A stretch of DNA of 64,000 nucleotides from Anoplopoma fimbria (taxonomy: Eukaryota > Chordata > Actinopteri > Perciformes > Anoplopomatidae). This document shows positions 20,746 to 34,094 of the stretch, in pieces. Made by a program: the position numbers and the translations under genes. Location: assembly GCF_027596085.1 (NCBI RefSeq), contig NC_072472.1, forward strand, positions 17,795,971 to 17,859,970, read 5' to 3'. Position 1 is the first letter of the stretch. Each line of letters begins with the position of its first letter. The notes under the pieces were generated by a model that searched no databases, was not told the origin of the DNA, and was given only the letters and a program-made list of their open reading frames with translations.

Positions 20746-23700
20746 TAAATATTTAGATAACTACTACAAAGTATTACCTCAAAATAGCAGTGTATAGCAG
20801 TTTATTTTAAAACCATATATTGTTTTTTTCCATTCTAAATGTTGAGTTGAGAAATGTCAGGTAATTTCCATTTTTGTTTCAATACAACCTGAACAATAAC
20901 TTAACTAATACAATTTGATATTTTCTAAATGGGCAAATTAGCAACAAAAGCCTTTTCTTTTTATTAGAATTGTTTCCAATTGCACCATTATGAAAGTAAG
21001 CAAACATGATTGTTGTTCAGGGTCAACATCTTCTGCAGTAAAAATAAATGAATAGAGTGATGCTTCAGGTGCCCCTGTACAGCAAAACAATACCAGACAT
21101 AGAACATTGAGACATACCACGAAAAAAAGAAGAAAAAAAACTACATATTAAACATAAACCCTGGTCTTTGTGTGACCCTTATTGTTGATTGCACTCAGAC
21201 TGAACAATAGTTATACTGAGCGCTTGAGGGTATCACCAGTCATCAGATATAAGTTACAGTATCCCACCAGGGGCAGTTTCAATCAGCTTTAATGATTACA
21301 AAAAAGTTATTGAAAGGTTCCTCTACCTCCAGGAGAACACAAAGCCAGGCCTTGCGGTTTTACCCATGCGGCTTGTTGAAGCCAGAAACGCTTGAAATGA
21401 AGCAAGTAATCTGCTTTTTTGGCTAGTGGTGAATAAAAATAAAGAAAAACAGATCCATGATTACTTGATTTGTGCAGGTGATATACTCTATGCGAAGAAT
21501 GCACACTCACCCCGGCATATTTGTTATCTGACAGGACGCTTCTTATATCCTCTCTCAGTTGTGTGCTTCCTTTGACTATTTCCACCTTGTTAACTGGGGA
21601 GCAGACAGTCTGCAGAGATGGATAAGGTTGAATACAATATATCAGAAACCTGAACATTTCAGGGGCTCTTTAAAAAAGACCCAACCCAAAAGAAATACGT
21701 CGGAAAGAGTTCATGCATTGAATGGTGTTTCTGTGTGTGCTTGATAAGCATATGTCTAAAATCAATGCGCTGCAAGTGTGTGATAAGCCTTGCATTTGAC
21801 TCCAGCTCTCTATAAAACCCATGCTTTTGTTGGTGTGTTCTCCATGCATTTAACATGTTTGGAGCCTCAATCTGTGTAAAATAATTTAAACTAATGGATT
21901 ATTATTTGTTGCAGAGTATCACGACTTTGCTATGTACTGAGGTACTGTGCGTTTACAATTGTGCTTTCCCTACCCTGACGCTGTCCGTGGGGCATAACAT
22001 TGTCTCCGACCAAACTTTTTTTGCCAAGCAGACCAACACTGCGCTCTCTGTGACACCTGCGATGCCTCGGTGACGAGCCACCTCTAATTGAAGAAAGTTT
22101 TCCCATGCGAGCAGTGCCCTTGGCTCAGCATTGCAAACTGAACATTTCATTCCCTCAAGGGAAAAAGCTAAGGTTATGATAATAACTGTTCCTTTTCCTT
22201 TCTCCGTGTATTTATATCTGGTTAAGCCAAAATGTCAACTTGCTGCACAGGTGTTCAAGATGTCTGGTTGTGATAATAGGGTCTGGAATCTTTCATTTGG
22301 TTTATGGTTTTCGATAAAATAACATAATCAGATAAAAGGCATTGAGATAGTTGGAGATCAGCGTGTTTTTAATAATGCCAGGGTGTGCATTTGATTATAG
22401 CCATTTGCAATTTGCTTGACTCTGTGAATTTGTGCATGTTTCTCTCCAGCTGGGAGCTTGTTTGTGTCTTTCAGCTTGTCTGCCTCACTGTCGGAAACAG
22501 TCATTGACTCAGAAACAATTACCCTTATGACTTGAATATAATTCAATTAATTTCCTTCATTTCACAAGTAATAACGCATAACAGAGTTCCTATGAAAGAC
22601 ATAAGGCTATCACAAGAGAATACCATAGCCGTTGGCTTCTATTTTTCTGCTTTCTTGGAGACGCACTTCCGTGAAAATCCTTAATCTTCTCCACTCATTT
22701 GAGATGATTTATGGGTTTGCAGTGAGACCTTAGTTTGTTTATCAAATGTCCAGTGAAGAGCAGCGATGACAAAATGAGCACACTCTGATTCCTCGCGTGT
22801 GTTCTTCCTTTTCCTCTGTCTCCCACCTTTTAAAGTGTTTTTCTCCTGCCAGTCACAGAAGTGATGATTGAATAGGTTGAGGAAAGAGAACGCGCCTCAC
22901 ACTTCCTGTTTAAATTTGACATGTATTTAATAATATGCCACAACCCCACTGCAGACAACTTGACACCTCTAATCTACATCTTGATGACATTTGCTGTTAT
23001 GTCAAGATTCCCATACCAACTGAATATTATAATAGGAGTCTATAAAACAATGCTATTCACGGCTTTGTGACAGTATTTGACGTAATGCAAAAATTCCTTC
23101 TGCTCTCTCTTCCCCCTCCCTAAAATCTGTCTTTTTCTTCTTATCAAAATGGTCCTTTGGTATGTCATTTTCTCCAGAATAAGATCCGAGCTGAGCGGAT
23201 GATGCCCCCCAGTTTTTGCTATCAAGCGTGTCCTTGTTGTAAAGAATCCTGCAGAGGATTCCTAATTGTTCCCCTTCCTTGAGCATTGGAGGACTGATTC
23301 CAGTACTTCCTTGGGCTAGTCTTTTTTCTCTGATAATGAAGGGTCTCTGTAATGTTTTCAGCAGTTAGGTCAAAGCTTATACTGCACCCAGGGCTCCAGG
23401 AGATGTAGAGATCTCAAAGAAACAAATGGATCAAGAAAGAATTACCCAAAAGGTGATCCCCCCCCTTTTGGCTATAGGACAGCAATATGGCAGCAACGCA
23501 TTGAACATGTTTGACATTTTGAAACACGCCTGATCCAGTCAAGGCTCATGTGTACGTGCCTCTCATTTCTGAGTGGCTGTATGCTGCTGCTGCTGCAACA
23601 ATGTCTCTTTTAAACTTTGTTGAAAGTAAAGGCTTTTAGCTTCAGAGTGATATTTTAACAATATTGTTAGCAATTGCCTAGCTTGTACATGTTAATTGGC

Positions 23701-24413
23701 ATGAGCATTTAAGTTACAAACAAACAAACTAACTAAGTGGTTAGCTATCAAACACCAGACACACTGTGTTATTAGTGTCATTAAGACTAATGAGCAAAGG
23801 ACACAGTTTGTTTTGTTTGTCCGTCCTGACTCTGACTCAGTGCCTGAATGCCAGCTGTATCAGAGCTCTTTGTGCGGACAAATATATGTAATCTAACTAG
23901 GCTTTTCACTGAGTACCAATTATTGTATATTTGCATTATTGATCAAAGTGCTTATTGGATTAAAAATTGTTTCTGTTATTAGTGTTAGTATAATTAGACC
24001 TATTGATAAAATGTTAACATTTGAGAACAGTTTCTTTCAGGGCACATAGGCTGTATTGTATGTGTGTGAAATTATTTCATCGGTGATGATATGTTAGTGC
24101 ATTAATAAATACTTTTTGGAAGAACGAATGCTACATGGAGGCTATAGGTAGGTACGCAAATATTAAATAAATAATATGGAATAAATTTGTCATTTTCCGT
24201 ATATTTTAATATTCAGACATATCCGCAGCAGAGTTGTCTTGAATGGCTATGTAAGTGATAATTACTTTTGATTTATGGTTTTGGATGCCTTATGTAGTTA
24301 GTTTATACCAACAGTAAATGATTAACAAAGGGCAACAATGTTCTCTATTAGAAAAAGGTGGACAATTTTTTCATCAAGAACCAAGAACAAAGCATAACCT
24401 GTCAATCATCATC

Positions 24414-24437
24414 AATTATCAATTATAATTGATAATT
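24414..24437. repeat. 24-bp perfect palindrome
   Basis: AATTATCAATTA followed by its exact reverse complement, with no spacer. It is entirely AT-rich apart from one C and one G. It may be chance in AT-rich DNA, a cruciform-prone site or a double homeodomain-type site. Confidence 0.9.
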
Positions 24438-25494
24438 TAAAACAAATATTTCAGAGACTTGTTTCATATTAACCATAAGCATAATCCATATACCCATTCA
24501 AACAAGGCAGTCCATCGACCATAGAGCTAGACAGTCTCTCCTACCATTGAAACCTCTTAATCAAATGTATTCTCTGCAATCTACAGCAGATCCTCTACAA
24601 AGTTGCCCCATGCCTTCACCCCTTTATGTCTTGGTTTTCAGTTTGTCTTTCATATCCAAAGCACAAACAGTATATTCTCCCTTGAACTCATTTCAGTGGG
24701 AAGATACTGCTATAAACCATTATTTTTCTGGCCACTTTCATCATATGATTTAAAGACAGCATTGGCATTTCTTCTCAACTTTGAATTGAAGGGAAGTCCT
24801 TTTAAAGCAGGTTTGTCTTCAAGTGGAAGCTGTGAATTGTAGCTGAACAGCAGCTTTCTGGACCACACTGGAGGTGACAAAGTGTACACAACATATAGAT
24901 GCAGAACTATACAGTGTATGTGCAGAACACAGAGAGTAAAAAAGAGGGGCATTGAAGTGTGTGTTTATTATTTTATGTATGTGTCTCTGCAGAAAAAAAA
25001 AAGTGCAACACTGTTTGGGTTTCGGTGAAGGTGAAGAAAAAATGTAGTTGGACGGAGCTGCTCACCTGGGGATTGGGTCAGGTGGAGAGACAGGGGCCAG
25101 GGAGAGGTATGTGGGATCGCAGAGTAGGAGGATGTTTGAATGTCACTGTAATGTTTGAAATGGAGGGGGTTGCTAGGATACGAGGGAAGGCTCTTGGAGA
25201 GCACACACAATTTGTCGACTGGAGTTGGCATCAGGAAAATTAGAGCCAATGATTATTACTTGTGTAAGAGAAAACCACCACGCGTTAGCAATTTTGTGAT
25301 CGCACGGCCTGCTGCGTTATCAGCAGTTTACCACCCAAAAACATGTACTGTTTATTGTAAAGCCTAGCAAATTTGACCATCCTAGCAGTTTTCACAAAGA
25401 AACAACCCCTTTCAGGCCAACAACACTTGTGGATACAAGCTACAGTATGACTGTAAAATCCAACTGAACGAGTGTGTGAATGAAAACAAATATG

Positions 25495-25515
25495 TCTCTC
25501 TCTCTCTCTCTCTCT
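25495..25515. repeat. (CT)n microsatellite
   Basis: About ten perfect CT units; they explain the Arg-Glu repeats in the minus-strand frame. Confidence 0.95.
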
Positions 25516-28500
25516 GAAGAAGAAGCAAGTCTGACACAGCAGAACATGCACAGCAACGTGTCAAAAGGAGAAATCACTACACACAACCTTATCAGCTCTG
25601 TGTATGCATAATTTAAAGGGGAGATGTTCCGTAATTGGCAAGGTTTAAATATCTTGAGCTATGGTAATTGAATAGTCTTCCCACTAATGGAAATGTGTCA
25701 GACATGCTCTTACACCCAGCAGACCGCAGACATTGAGTGACGGAGCACCAGGGCAAGGGAGTGAGACATGGAAAGAAGAGGAAAGGAAATACTGTCTTAT
25801 TATTTGCTTTGCTGTAGAAAAGAAAGATGTCATGATGAGAAAGAGTGGCTGGGTCATGTTGCTTGGCTGCCATCAAGCTGCATGGAATTATTCCATATCT
25901 TTCTTCTAATATTTATCTTATGATAAACCCACTGTTAGCTCCAGGGCTATCCGAGCCCTGTTGGTTATGTTCTCATCATAACCCTCCTGGCTGTGTAGTT
26001 AGGTCTGACTGCAGACTGAGGAAAGCCGCTCTTATTCTTTCCAGTGGGAGTTATCTTTCTCGAATGAAAATACATTTTTTTAGAGATACTTGGCTGATCT
26101 GACAGAACTGTTGTAGCTAAATGTCAATCCATATCTGAAGCTTGGATTATGGAACTACCACACTGATAATGTGGTTTTATTACTGGCAAACAAAGTCAAA
26201 ATCTTCGACTTGACCGCATTTAGACTGAGTTCCCTTCTCTTCATCATCAGCAAAATATCATATTTACTACTTTATGTGCTCAAGTCTAGAATAGTATATA
26301 CTATTGGTGGTCTAGTGACAGTTTGACACTGCTATTATCTGCTGCATCATAGCTACAAGGCTAAAAGCCACCCGCCATACTAATCATATCTGGTAAAAGA
26401 GTTTGCAAGACATATTGCATTTCAGAGTTCTTTCTTACGGTGTCTAACTCTGTGAGCAGTATTGCCTTTTTACTTATTTATTATAAATCATAGTACTGAC
26501 CAGTCCATTTTCACCATGACAGCATAAGAAAAGAGGCCCATCATGCATTGTTTTGAGGGTTGTTAGCTCCAGCTTCCTGCAAGCCAGTAGCTTATCTTGT
26601 AATATTAACAATGCCAGAGATGTTTTTTCAAATGCCTGAAAACTCTATTTCAACTGAGTGTTAAATCCCCACTATTTTTTCAAGGGAATCATTTTTTAAC
26701 ATTTAAAAAATAAAATGATAATGTGAAGCAGGGGTGAACAACCTTGATCTGCTGAAACTTGAAATAGAGTCACCATATATCATGCTCTCGAGTCAAATTA
26801 GCAAGACTTGACAATGACTGTTGACTTACTAGAGGACTATGGGAGAACAGATTACACCACAAAATTGGATTAGAATATAAAGGATGCGCGTTGATCTGCA
26901 TCTGTTTTCCTGTAGATCAAAGCTACACTGTGGCACAGAATGGGTTTTTGTGGGTGTGCTTGGAGCTTCTCTGCAGTCATTTTGCACAAGCCCTTAGTAA
27001 GTTCAATACATCTTGTTCTTTATAAATCAAATTAACACATTGATCAGCCAGGATTCTGTCTAATAACAACAGTGAGTCGGCCAGTAGAAATAGTGTCATC
27101 AGTCTTTAGAAGGCTGCAGCACTTGCTTCTTTTGTAGTTGATGCAATTACGTTTTTTGGCCTTAGAAATCTCTTGTGCTGGTAGATCTCACAGGTTGAGT
27201 CCAATATAAAATATATGAATACCTGTATGCATAACTTTACAAGTTCCAGGCCAAAGTAATCGTAAAGGTGCACTGCTGTGTATGACTGATTTACTTTCGA
27301 ACAAACACATTGACTTGAAAATAGGTTAAAATTCTCTTTACTTGCAACAGAGATATACTCCCAGTTATTTCTGAATATCATAAGCTCCCTGAATATGAAC
27401 CAAAGATAGAGGAATTCTAGCTAGAGGTCTTTGTTAAACCATTTGTCTTTGGTGAGGTGAAATGCAAAATGTCAGCAAGCTCTCCTGTCAGACAGCAGGA
27501 GTTTGCTTCAGAATCAATGTGGTGAGAACGGTTCAAACTATTTCTGTTGTGATTGACTGGCATGTCAGCAGTAGAGCAACCATCAACAGCTGCAGAAATA
27601 ACCCCACATGGGGGTTATAGCTGTTTGTTTTATGGTTTGATTTTTGTGGGTCAGGATGCAGAAGGAACATTACATAGAAAGGAATATTTAACAATCTGCC
27701 AAAACTGAATATCTGGGGACACGTACTGTTGAAACCAGGACATATTCATCTATTTCAAAGATTCCTCTGGACACCTACTGTGTCACTGAAACTGGAGACA
27801 CGGGCTACATTTCAAGTTAACACTCTACCAGTTCCAACTGTGACGAGATGTGGCATGATTTTCGTCATGTAAGCCAATCAAACGAGTGGGCATTCCCCAT
27901 TTGATCACCAGAACAATACAGTTTAGACACTTAGCAAGAAAATGCCCAGATCCTGCTATAGTCAGGAGCACCGCCAGATATTCTGTTTCATTCGCTCTTT
28001 GAACTTTCAATTGCAACACTCCGCAGAATAATAAGCCCACTTTTCTTTCTGTCTTAGTCCTCTATGCAAGTAATGAAGCCCTATATGTGCTTGGAAAACA
28101 AGCTTGAATTTGACCCGCGGTGTCTAAATCATTACCAGCAACTGCAACATAATATATACCGCAGTATATCATAGGGTTTCTCTATCATAATATTCAGACC
28201 ATTTGTCAGGCATTGGACAAATACTTTTGCTCCACTCTATTAAACTTAGAAATGGGAAAGTTGTCGTAGATAGAGAGCAGGAGAGAGATGGATTTGATGG
28301 GGTTGGGAATAACAATCTGACACGAAAGAAATTAATCCTCCATATCCACTGCTCCCAATGCACCTCCACAATTGCAGTCTCAGACTCCGTAGTCCATTCA
28401 TGAATCACTGGGCCTAGGAGACACACAGGAAAAAAACCACCAGCTCTCATAAATAAAGCAGGAACCTACTACTGTATAGTGCCAATGAGTCATCCAGGTC

Positions 28501-28818
28501 TGCTCTCATTCAGTTTTGGAAAAGGGAAAAAGCATGACAAACCACCTCTAACACTCATGAAAAGCTGCCATCAATGTATTTACTGTAAAACTTAACCTCC
28601 CTGCCCCTGCTGTCATCAGCACATGAGCAGAGCTAGCCACCAGCGCGATGTGAAAACACGCTTTAGTTATGAGAGGAGCGCTATGAAGATTAGATAAAGA
28701 AGCCATATTCATTTCCTCTTATTGATCCAGGGTGGTCAGCTGGATTTTTGGCTGCAGTGATCGATCTGATAGATGATACGAGGTGGTTATCAGGCGCAGA
28801 AGATTTTTATTTGAACAT

Positions 28819-28848
28819 AAATATATATATATATATATCTATATATAT
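28819..28848. repeat. (TA)n compound repeat
   Basis: Two TA blocks separated by one CTA step, about 30 bp in total. Confidence 0.92.
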
Positions 28849-29619
28849 CATAACATTTCTTTCCAACTCACCAGAGACGCTTCGCATCAAAATGTCACTA
28901 AAATGCCACCAGGGAAATAGAGCTATTTTTTTTCCTCATGTGCCTCTAATGTCTGAAGGAAGAAAACACAGCTGAATTCCTGTAGTGGTCGTTCATTATC
29001 TCCATCAAATAACACGGCGATCAACCCGGGCCTATCTGATCTTCCACAGTTTTTGAATCCCAATGGCAGCACGTATAAGTTTAGATTCAAAAGAAAATCC
29101 TGCTTTATTGTCTGTGCAGCTGAAGCTTTTTTTAAGTAGCTCAGGTTTCATATTGTGTACCATTCTGACAGCTTCTGCAATCAATACAGTAGCAGCAGTT
29201 GTTCCAAAACTCAAATTTAACACTTGATGCCAAGAAAACTAAACAAAACAGGCTTTTTACAGTCTAAAAACATGTTTCTGTACAGTTAAATATCTTGATG
29301 GCATTCTCGTTCAGATACATGTAGATATGGTGACAAGGTTTCAAAAGCTAATTTAAGTCAATTTACACTAATCAAGAACTCTTCATCTTTTTTTATGTTA
29401 ATAGTAGCATTCAATGTCCTTGCATTTAATTTAGTGTGCAAGTACATTGTTTCAAGCTACTTCTACTTTAATCAAGCTTCTTAAGACTATCAGTAGTCAG
29501 CAGATCTCACACAATAAAGATTTTGGATGGCGTGCCAATAAGACCTAATTTTTCCCATATTCTCAAGACATTAAGCACGACACCTTCGTTGACTTTGCAT
29601 ACTAAACTCACTGAATCCA

Positions 29620-29800
29620 TAAATGTTCCTATAACTGCTCTGTGTGCTCAGCCACATGGTGAAACTTTCAGGGTTTCAGGATCAGTTACTCTGGGAATTT
29701 CCTTTATTCACCGGATAAATATGTGGAACTCCTTACCACCATGGACCAGAGACTATTTTAAAGCTAATTTGAAAATGTTTCTGAAGCACGATCAGGCAAC
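29620..29800 (+). mobile_element. Decayed LINE fragment (end of reverse-transcriptase ORF)
   Basis: An open frame from 29523 to 29873 contains WNSLP at 29724-29738, preceded by an aromatic/basic stretch (FIHRINM) and followed after about six residues by FKANLKMFL. The pattern R..x(n)..WNSLP..x(6-10)..FK..L..FL is typical of the extreme C-terminus of ORF2 of many non-LTR retrotransposons, including the CR1/L2/Rex group. No RT catalytic motif remains upstream, so the copy is at most a 5'-truncated relic. The hydrophobic Leu/Phe tail after 29800 is out of character and is probably 3' UTR. Confidence 0.5.
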
Positions 29801-32525
29801 TTTCCTTAGAATTATATTTCTTCTCCTTCTATGTCTATCTTTTTCATTGTTATTTTTATTTTTCTATTTATAGTTTATGTTTTCCACAGTTGTTTTCTTC
29901 GTTTCACTGTATATGCATTTTTTCCTAATGTAAAAGTTCATCTAGTTAAAATGCTGTCTGTCCCATTAAAAATGAATAAACATGAGATGTCAGCTCACGT
30001 ATGACATTTTCCCATCTAATTTAATTATTTAATTCCCACCTGACAAGCTTATGTGGACCATCTACGACATGAACTTATAAAGATGCAGCTGTTAGGAGCT
30101 GTTTCCTTGCATAAAGTACATACAGTGGATAGATTTTGGAAATATACCCTGTATTAAGGCCACATCATTTTCTCTTGAACATTTTAGTTATGATATGCAT
30201 TATTTCCTGCTTTTAGGTCAAAATCAGATCAGCCACAGTCTTTCTTCCCATTGGATTGTGGGAACAATAAAATATTTCTCATCAATGAAACTTCAATGCT
30301 GATAAAACACAAACCCACCCTTAAAACACACTTCCATATCCACTTATTATAGTCATTGCAGCGTTGAGAGTGTATTCTCTCAAAGAAAACAGAACTCAGA
30401 ATGAATTAACAACAATACACTTTGAGCCCTCTGTAGGGATAAATATCAATAATCATAAAATATTATTTTGTGCTATTAAACCATAGGTTATTTTTCTGTG
30501 CAAAAAAAACACAGCTAATCTGCACAGTTTGTTTCTTGTTTGTATCAATAACCTAAAAGCCTTCTGTGACACATTGGCCCAATCAAGGGCACAGGTTTCA
30601 TATTACCTTAGGGAAGTCTTGGGTTATTGGTCTCAGCTATAACAATACTTGCATGGCTGGAGTTGCATGGTACATGCTCCTGCTGCCATTGGATTCCTGT
30701 AATCTTTTGAAGTTAATTCCTTTCAGGTAGTACAGAAAATCTCTAGCAGATGGTGATCAGTATTGACATTTAAGGTTGTTGTTGAATGTCATGAGGGAAC
30801 AAATATTGCATGCCGGCTTTGAGGAAGCCCATCGATTTGTGTGACGTACAATGTATTTCACAACCGGCTCTGCATTGTGTCTCTTTCAAACACAAGCCCG
30901 AGAGTTAAAATCAAGACCATGTTTTTCATTTAACGGATCAAACGAAAGGTCAAAAAACTCAGTGGAATTCTGGAAAATCAGGAGTCATAGTTGACTTGCC
31001 CCCAGTTGGTCTCACAAACTGGAGCTATTATTTAGAGTTATCGAAGTGTTGCCCTTGTATCTGTTAGTAGAAAAGCCTGGTTTGTGACTCTATAGTGTAG
31101 AGCCTTTCAGTGTGCTAACGGACAGGGTCAAATACCATGATCTGTATTTATCTGCGGGATGCTGCTCCTGTGCTGTAAATGTGATTTTAAAGCCTCTTCA
31201 TCCTCTTTTTGAGGATTTGCAGTATAGCGGACCACATGTGAGGCTCCCTGCACTTAAGCTACACTATCAGCAGCCCAGTAAGCTATCCATAACACACACA
31301 ACCTCTTTTCATTTAGATTTTTTTGCATTTATCGAGGCGTTATACTCATTGGATACCATTCAAAATCATGAAGCAATCTGCTAAGTGCCCTAACGTTACA
31401 ACTTTAAGCCAAAGTATTGTGGAAACTTATCAGTGCTGCATCAGTCTTTGGTGCCCAAGAAGCTAATGCATTGTTCACTTTACCTCACAGTAAACAGCAC
31501 CGTGTGGTTTGTATTGGAATAAGGTAAATACTTTGTTTGCAAGGCTTTTCAAATATTTTAGGCCTGCTATAGTGTTTGTGATAATACACAGTGAGTACAC
31601 AGGGAGATGAAAACAGATGGAGATTGGAGGGAACAGCAGGTTTATTCATTTGATGTTGAAAACATCACAAAAACTGACGTTTCGTCGATAATATTAGCGG
31701 ATATATATTAGGACTAATACTTCCTTTGTGGTCAAATCAATATCACGCTGAAAGCAGAGTGAAATCAAATGGAGATCTATTCAGGACTTCATTGTAAGGA
31801 TACAGGCTTCTCATGGTAATCACAGAGCACTTTATGCTAATAAATATACTAATGAGTGTCCATTTTTATTAGACCATGATCCAATAGACCACCTGTTCAT
31901 TGATATAACTGTGTGCCAAAAAAAGACAAAAAAAACAAAACATTTGAATTGTAAAGGTTAGATTTGAATGCATTTGATGGCCTGGTGGTTTTATGCTGAT
32001 CTGGGACCCCATTTCATCTCAATGAACCGGTGCTATAAAAGCAACCCTTGGATACACATGCTTATAAATACCTGCTGATGTCAGAATAATATGGAAATCT
32101 TCTGAAATAAAAGAGTTTGTTGATCAGGGGGGCTCGCGGTTATTATTGTAACATCTCCCAAGCCTCCAAAGCTCCTCGGCAGTGTCATCTTATTGTAGAG
32201 ATGGCTTTCTAACATGACATTATACAAGCTTACAAAAAGCAAAAGGTAATATGTAAGTGAATCTATTTTGGCAGCATGTTCTGTAACCACCCAAACAGAC
32301 TTCATAGGGAATGAAGAAAGTGGGGAAGCTAGAGGGGGGAGGCAGCCAGCGAGGAACCATGGGCTGTCAGAACCGTGTCTGTCTAAGCTTCAGGAATCCA
32401 GGAAGCTAATGCTGTTTGATGTATTAACCATGATGGAGGGGGCAGTGCCTGTGTGTTCATGCGCAGTCCTGTAAGGATTTGGGTACATTCTGTCTGTGGG
32501 TGTATGCGCATGTATGTCTCTACAC

Positions 32526-32549
32526 TGTGTGTGTGTGTGTGTGTGGGTG
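32526..32549. repeat. (TG)n microsatellite, slightly interrupted
   Basis: About ten perfect TG units followed by gggtgcgtgtg. Confidence 0.9.
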
Positions 32550-32758
32550 CGTGTGCTCATTGACAAGTGAAAGAGGAAGGAGAATTGATGTTGTTTGATG
32601 TATTAATCATGCATATGTGGGATTGAGAGGCTCTGTGATGGGTCGCTTGGGCACTGATTCTATCTTCAATCAGAGGCTCATTTGGGTCCCTTTGTGTAAA
32701 TGCTTAACATTGTTTAGCAGAAAATAAGCAGCCTGCTTATAAAACATTTGCATTTATT

Positions 32759-32798
32759 TGTGTGTGTGTGTGTGTGTGTGTGTGTTGGGGGGGGGGGG
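32759..32798. repeat. (TG)n repeat abutting a 12-G homopolymer
   Basis: About 13 TG units (32759-32785), one T, then twelve consecutive G (32787-32798). The G run is unusual in this AT-rich window and is prone to length errors in sequencing. Confidence 0.93.
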
Positions 32799-34094
32799 CA
32801 TTTGAGACAGAGAGGAGGGGACTTTGGGGGAAGTAGCTAGAGTGTTTCTCCGATTTTTCCTCTTGTTCATACATAAAGCATATTAGAAGCGTTGTTTTCC
32901 ATGAACCCATTTTTGATGTGGTGTTTTATCAAGCGGCTTTTAGTGGTCAAATATGGAGAGGAAATGTGTTTACAGGCAGCAGCTCTACGTATGAGTCAAT
33001 CAATAATTCAGAGGAAAAAAGGTATGACACTGATCTATATGCTATCATGATTTATCAGTGTCGCGTCCACCCTCGTGATATTTCATGGATTCCTGTTGAA
33101 GGCGGATGAATAACGACGGCCCCATTTTAAAAACGACACACTTAATTACTTGTGCTTATTTTGTGCTCATTCAACCTTCCACATTCAGGTAGGAGTCAGT
33201 GTCTTGAAAGTTATTAAGGAGCAGAAAATCATTTGCCTTTTTCCAATTCACTTTGCCCACCTCAGCTATTGAAATCTTGTCCAAGAGGCACTCCTACTGT
33301 CTGAAATTGAATCTGTTGCCTTTGGATTACAAATGTATTTTGTTTGACACTTAAATTCACAGCAGAGCTCTAGTTCTGTTGCCAGGCAACTCTGTTAAGG
33401 TGCACACATAGGATCATTATAGATTTCTTGGGTCCAACTGTTAACTTGTACTTCTTTAAAGAAATATTGTACCGTTCTGTATCCAGATGAGGCTTGTTTG
33501 TTGTATTTCCCTCATGCATTCACTCTAATATCAAGCTGTCAATTCTTTTTATCCGGCTAAATAGGCCTCCTTGCAAAATCGTTACTGCCAGTGTATTCAC
33601 TGTGCTCAAGATTCTCTGCAGCACTATGAAAGTATCCAGTTGAGTGCCTCTTCTTATGCATCTATCAGACATATGTTTCTAACAGGAGATGACAGCATGG
33701 CCCACAGTATTTAAATGGTTCATGGTGCTTGTACTCTGATGGCTACGATATGACATGATGAGCCATAAATATGTCAGATATGACTCAAATGAGCTCTGAA
33801 AGGATATGGCAATAGAGTATTCATTCTAGATATTCTGCTCTGGGGCTCTGTCTAAAGCCCATTGTAGAGCACTCACACCCAAATTTCATCAGTAGATATA
33901 TCAAATCTGTCATCAATATCATACCATATCTGTATCAACTGTGTCTAGTGTATTCCCCCACAGTATTATCAGAGTTTCAAAGGGACTGTGCCAGGCAAAT
34001 CTGCTCATATTTTTCAAGATTTCAAAATTAGAAGTCTCAATGGTATATAATAATAGTTTGATGTCTCAATAGCTCTCTTTTTTGTGTTTTTTAC

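Larger units (their letters stand above)
20746..29619. other. Non-coding stretch without a recognised gene
   Basis: AT-rich intronic sequence with a CT repeat at 25495, a 24-bp palindrome at 24414 and a TA repeat at 28819. No recognisable exon. Open frames around 25.0-25.2 kb overlap on both strands and carry no known domain. Confidence 0.55.
29801..34094. other. Non-coding stretch without a recognised gene
   Basis: AT-rich intronic sequence with two TG repeats near 32.5 and 32.8 kb. No exon or domain recognised. Confidence 0.55.

Noticed and set aside
29930..30000. AATAAA-type signal after the LINE-like frame as a gene's poly-A site
   Set aside because: Common by chance in AT-rich DNA, with no transcript unit recognisable upstream other than the LINE relic.
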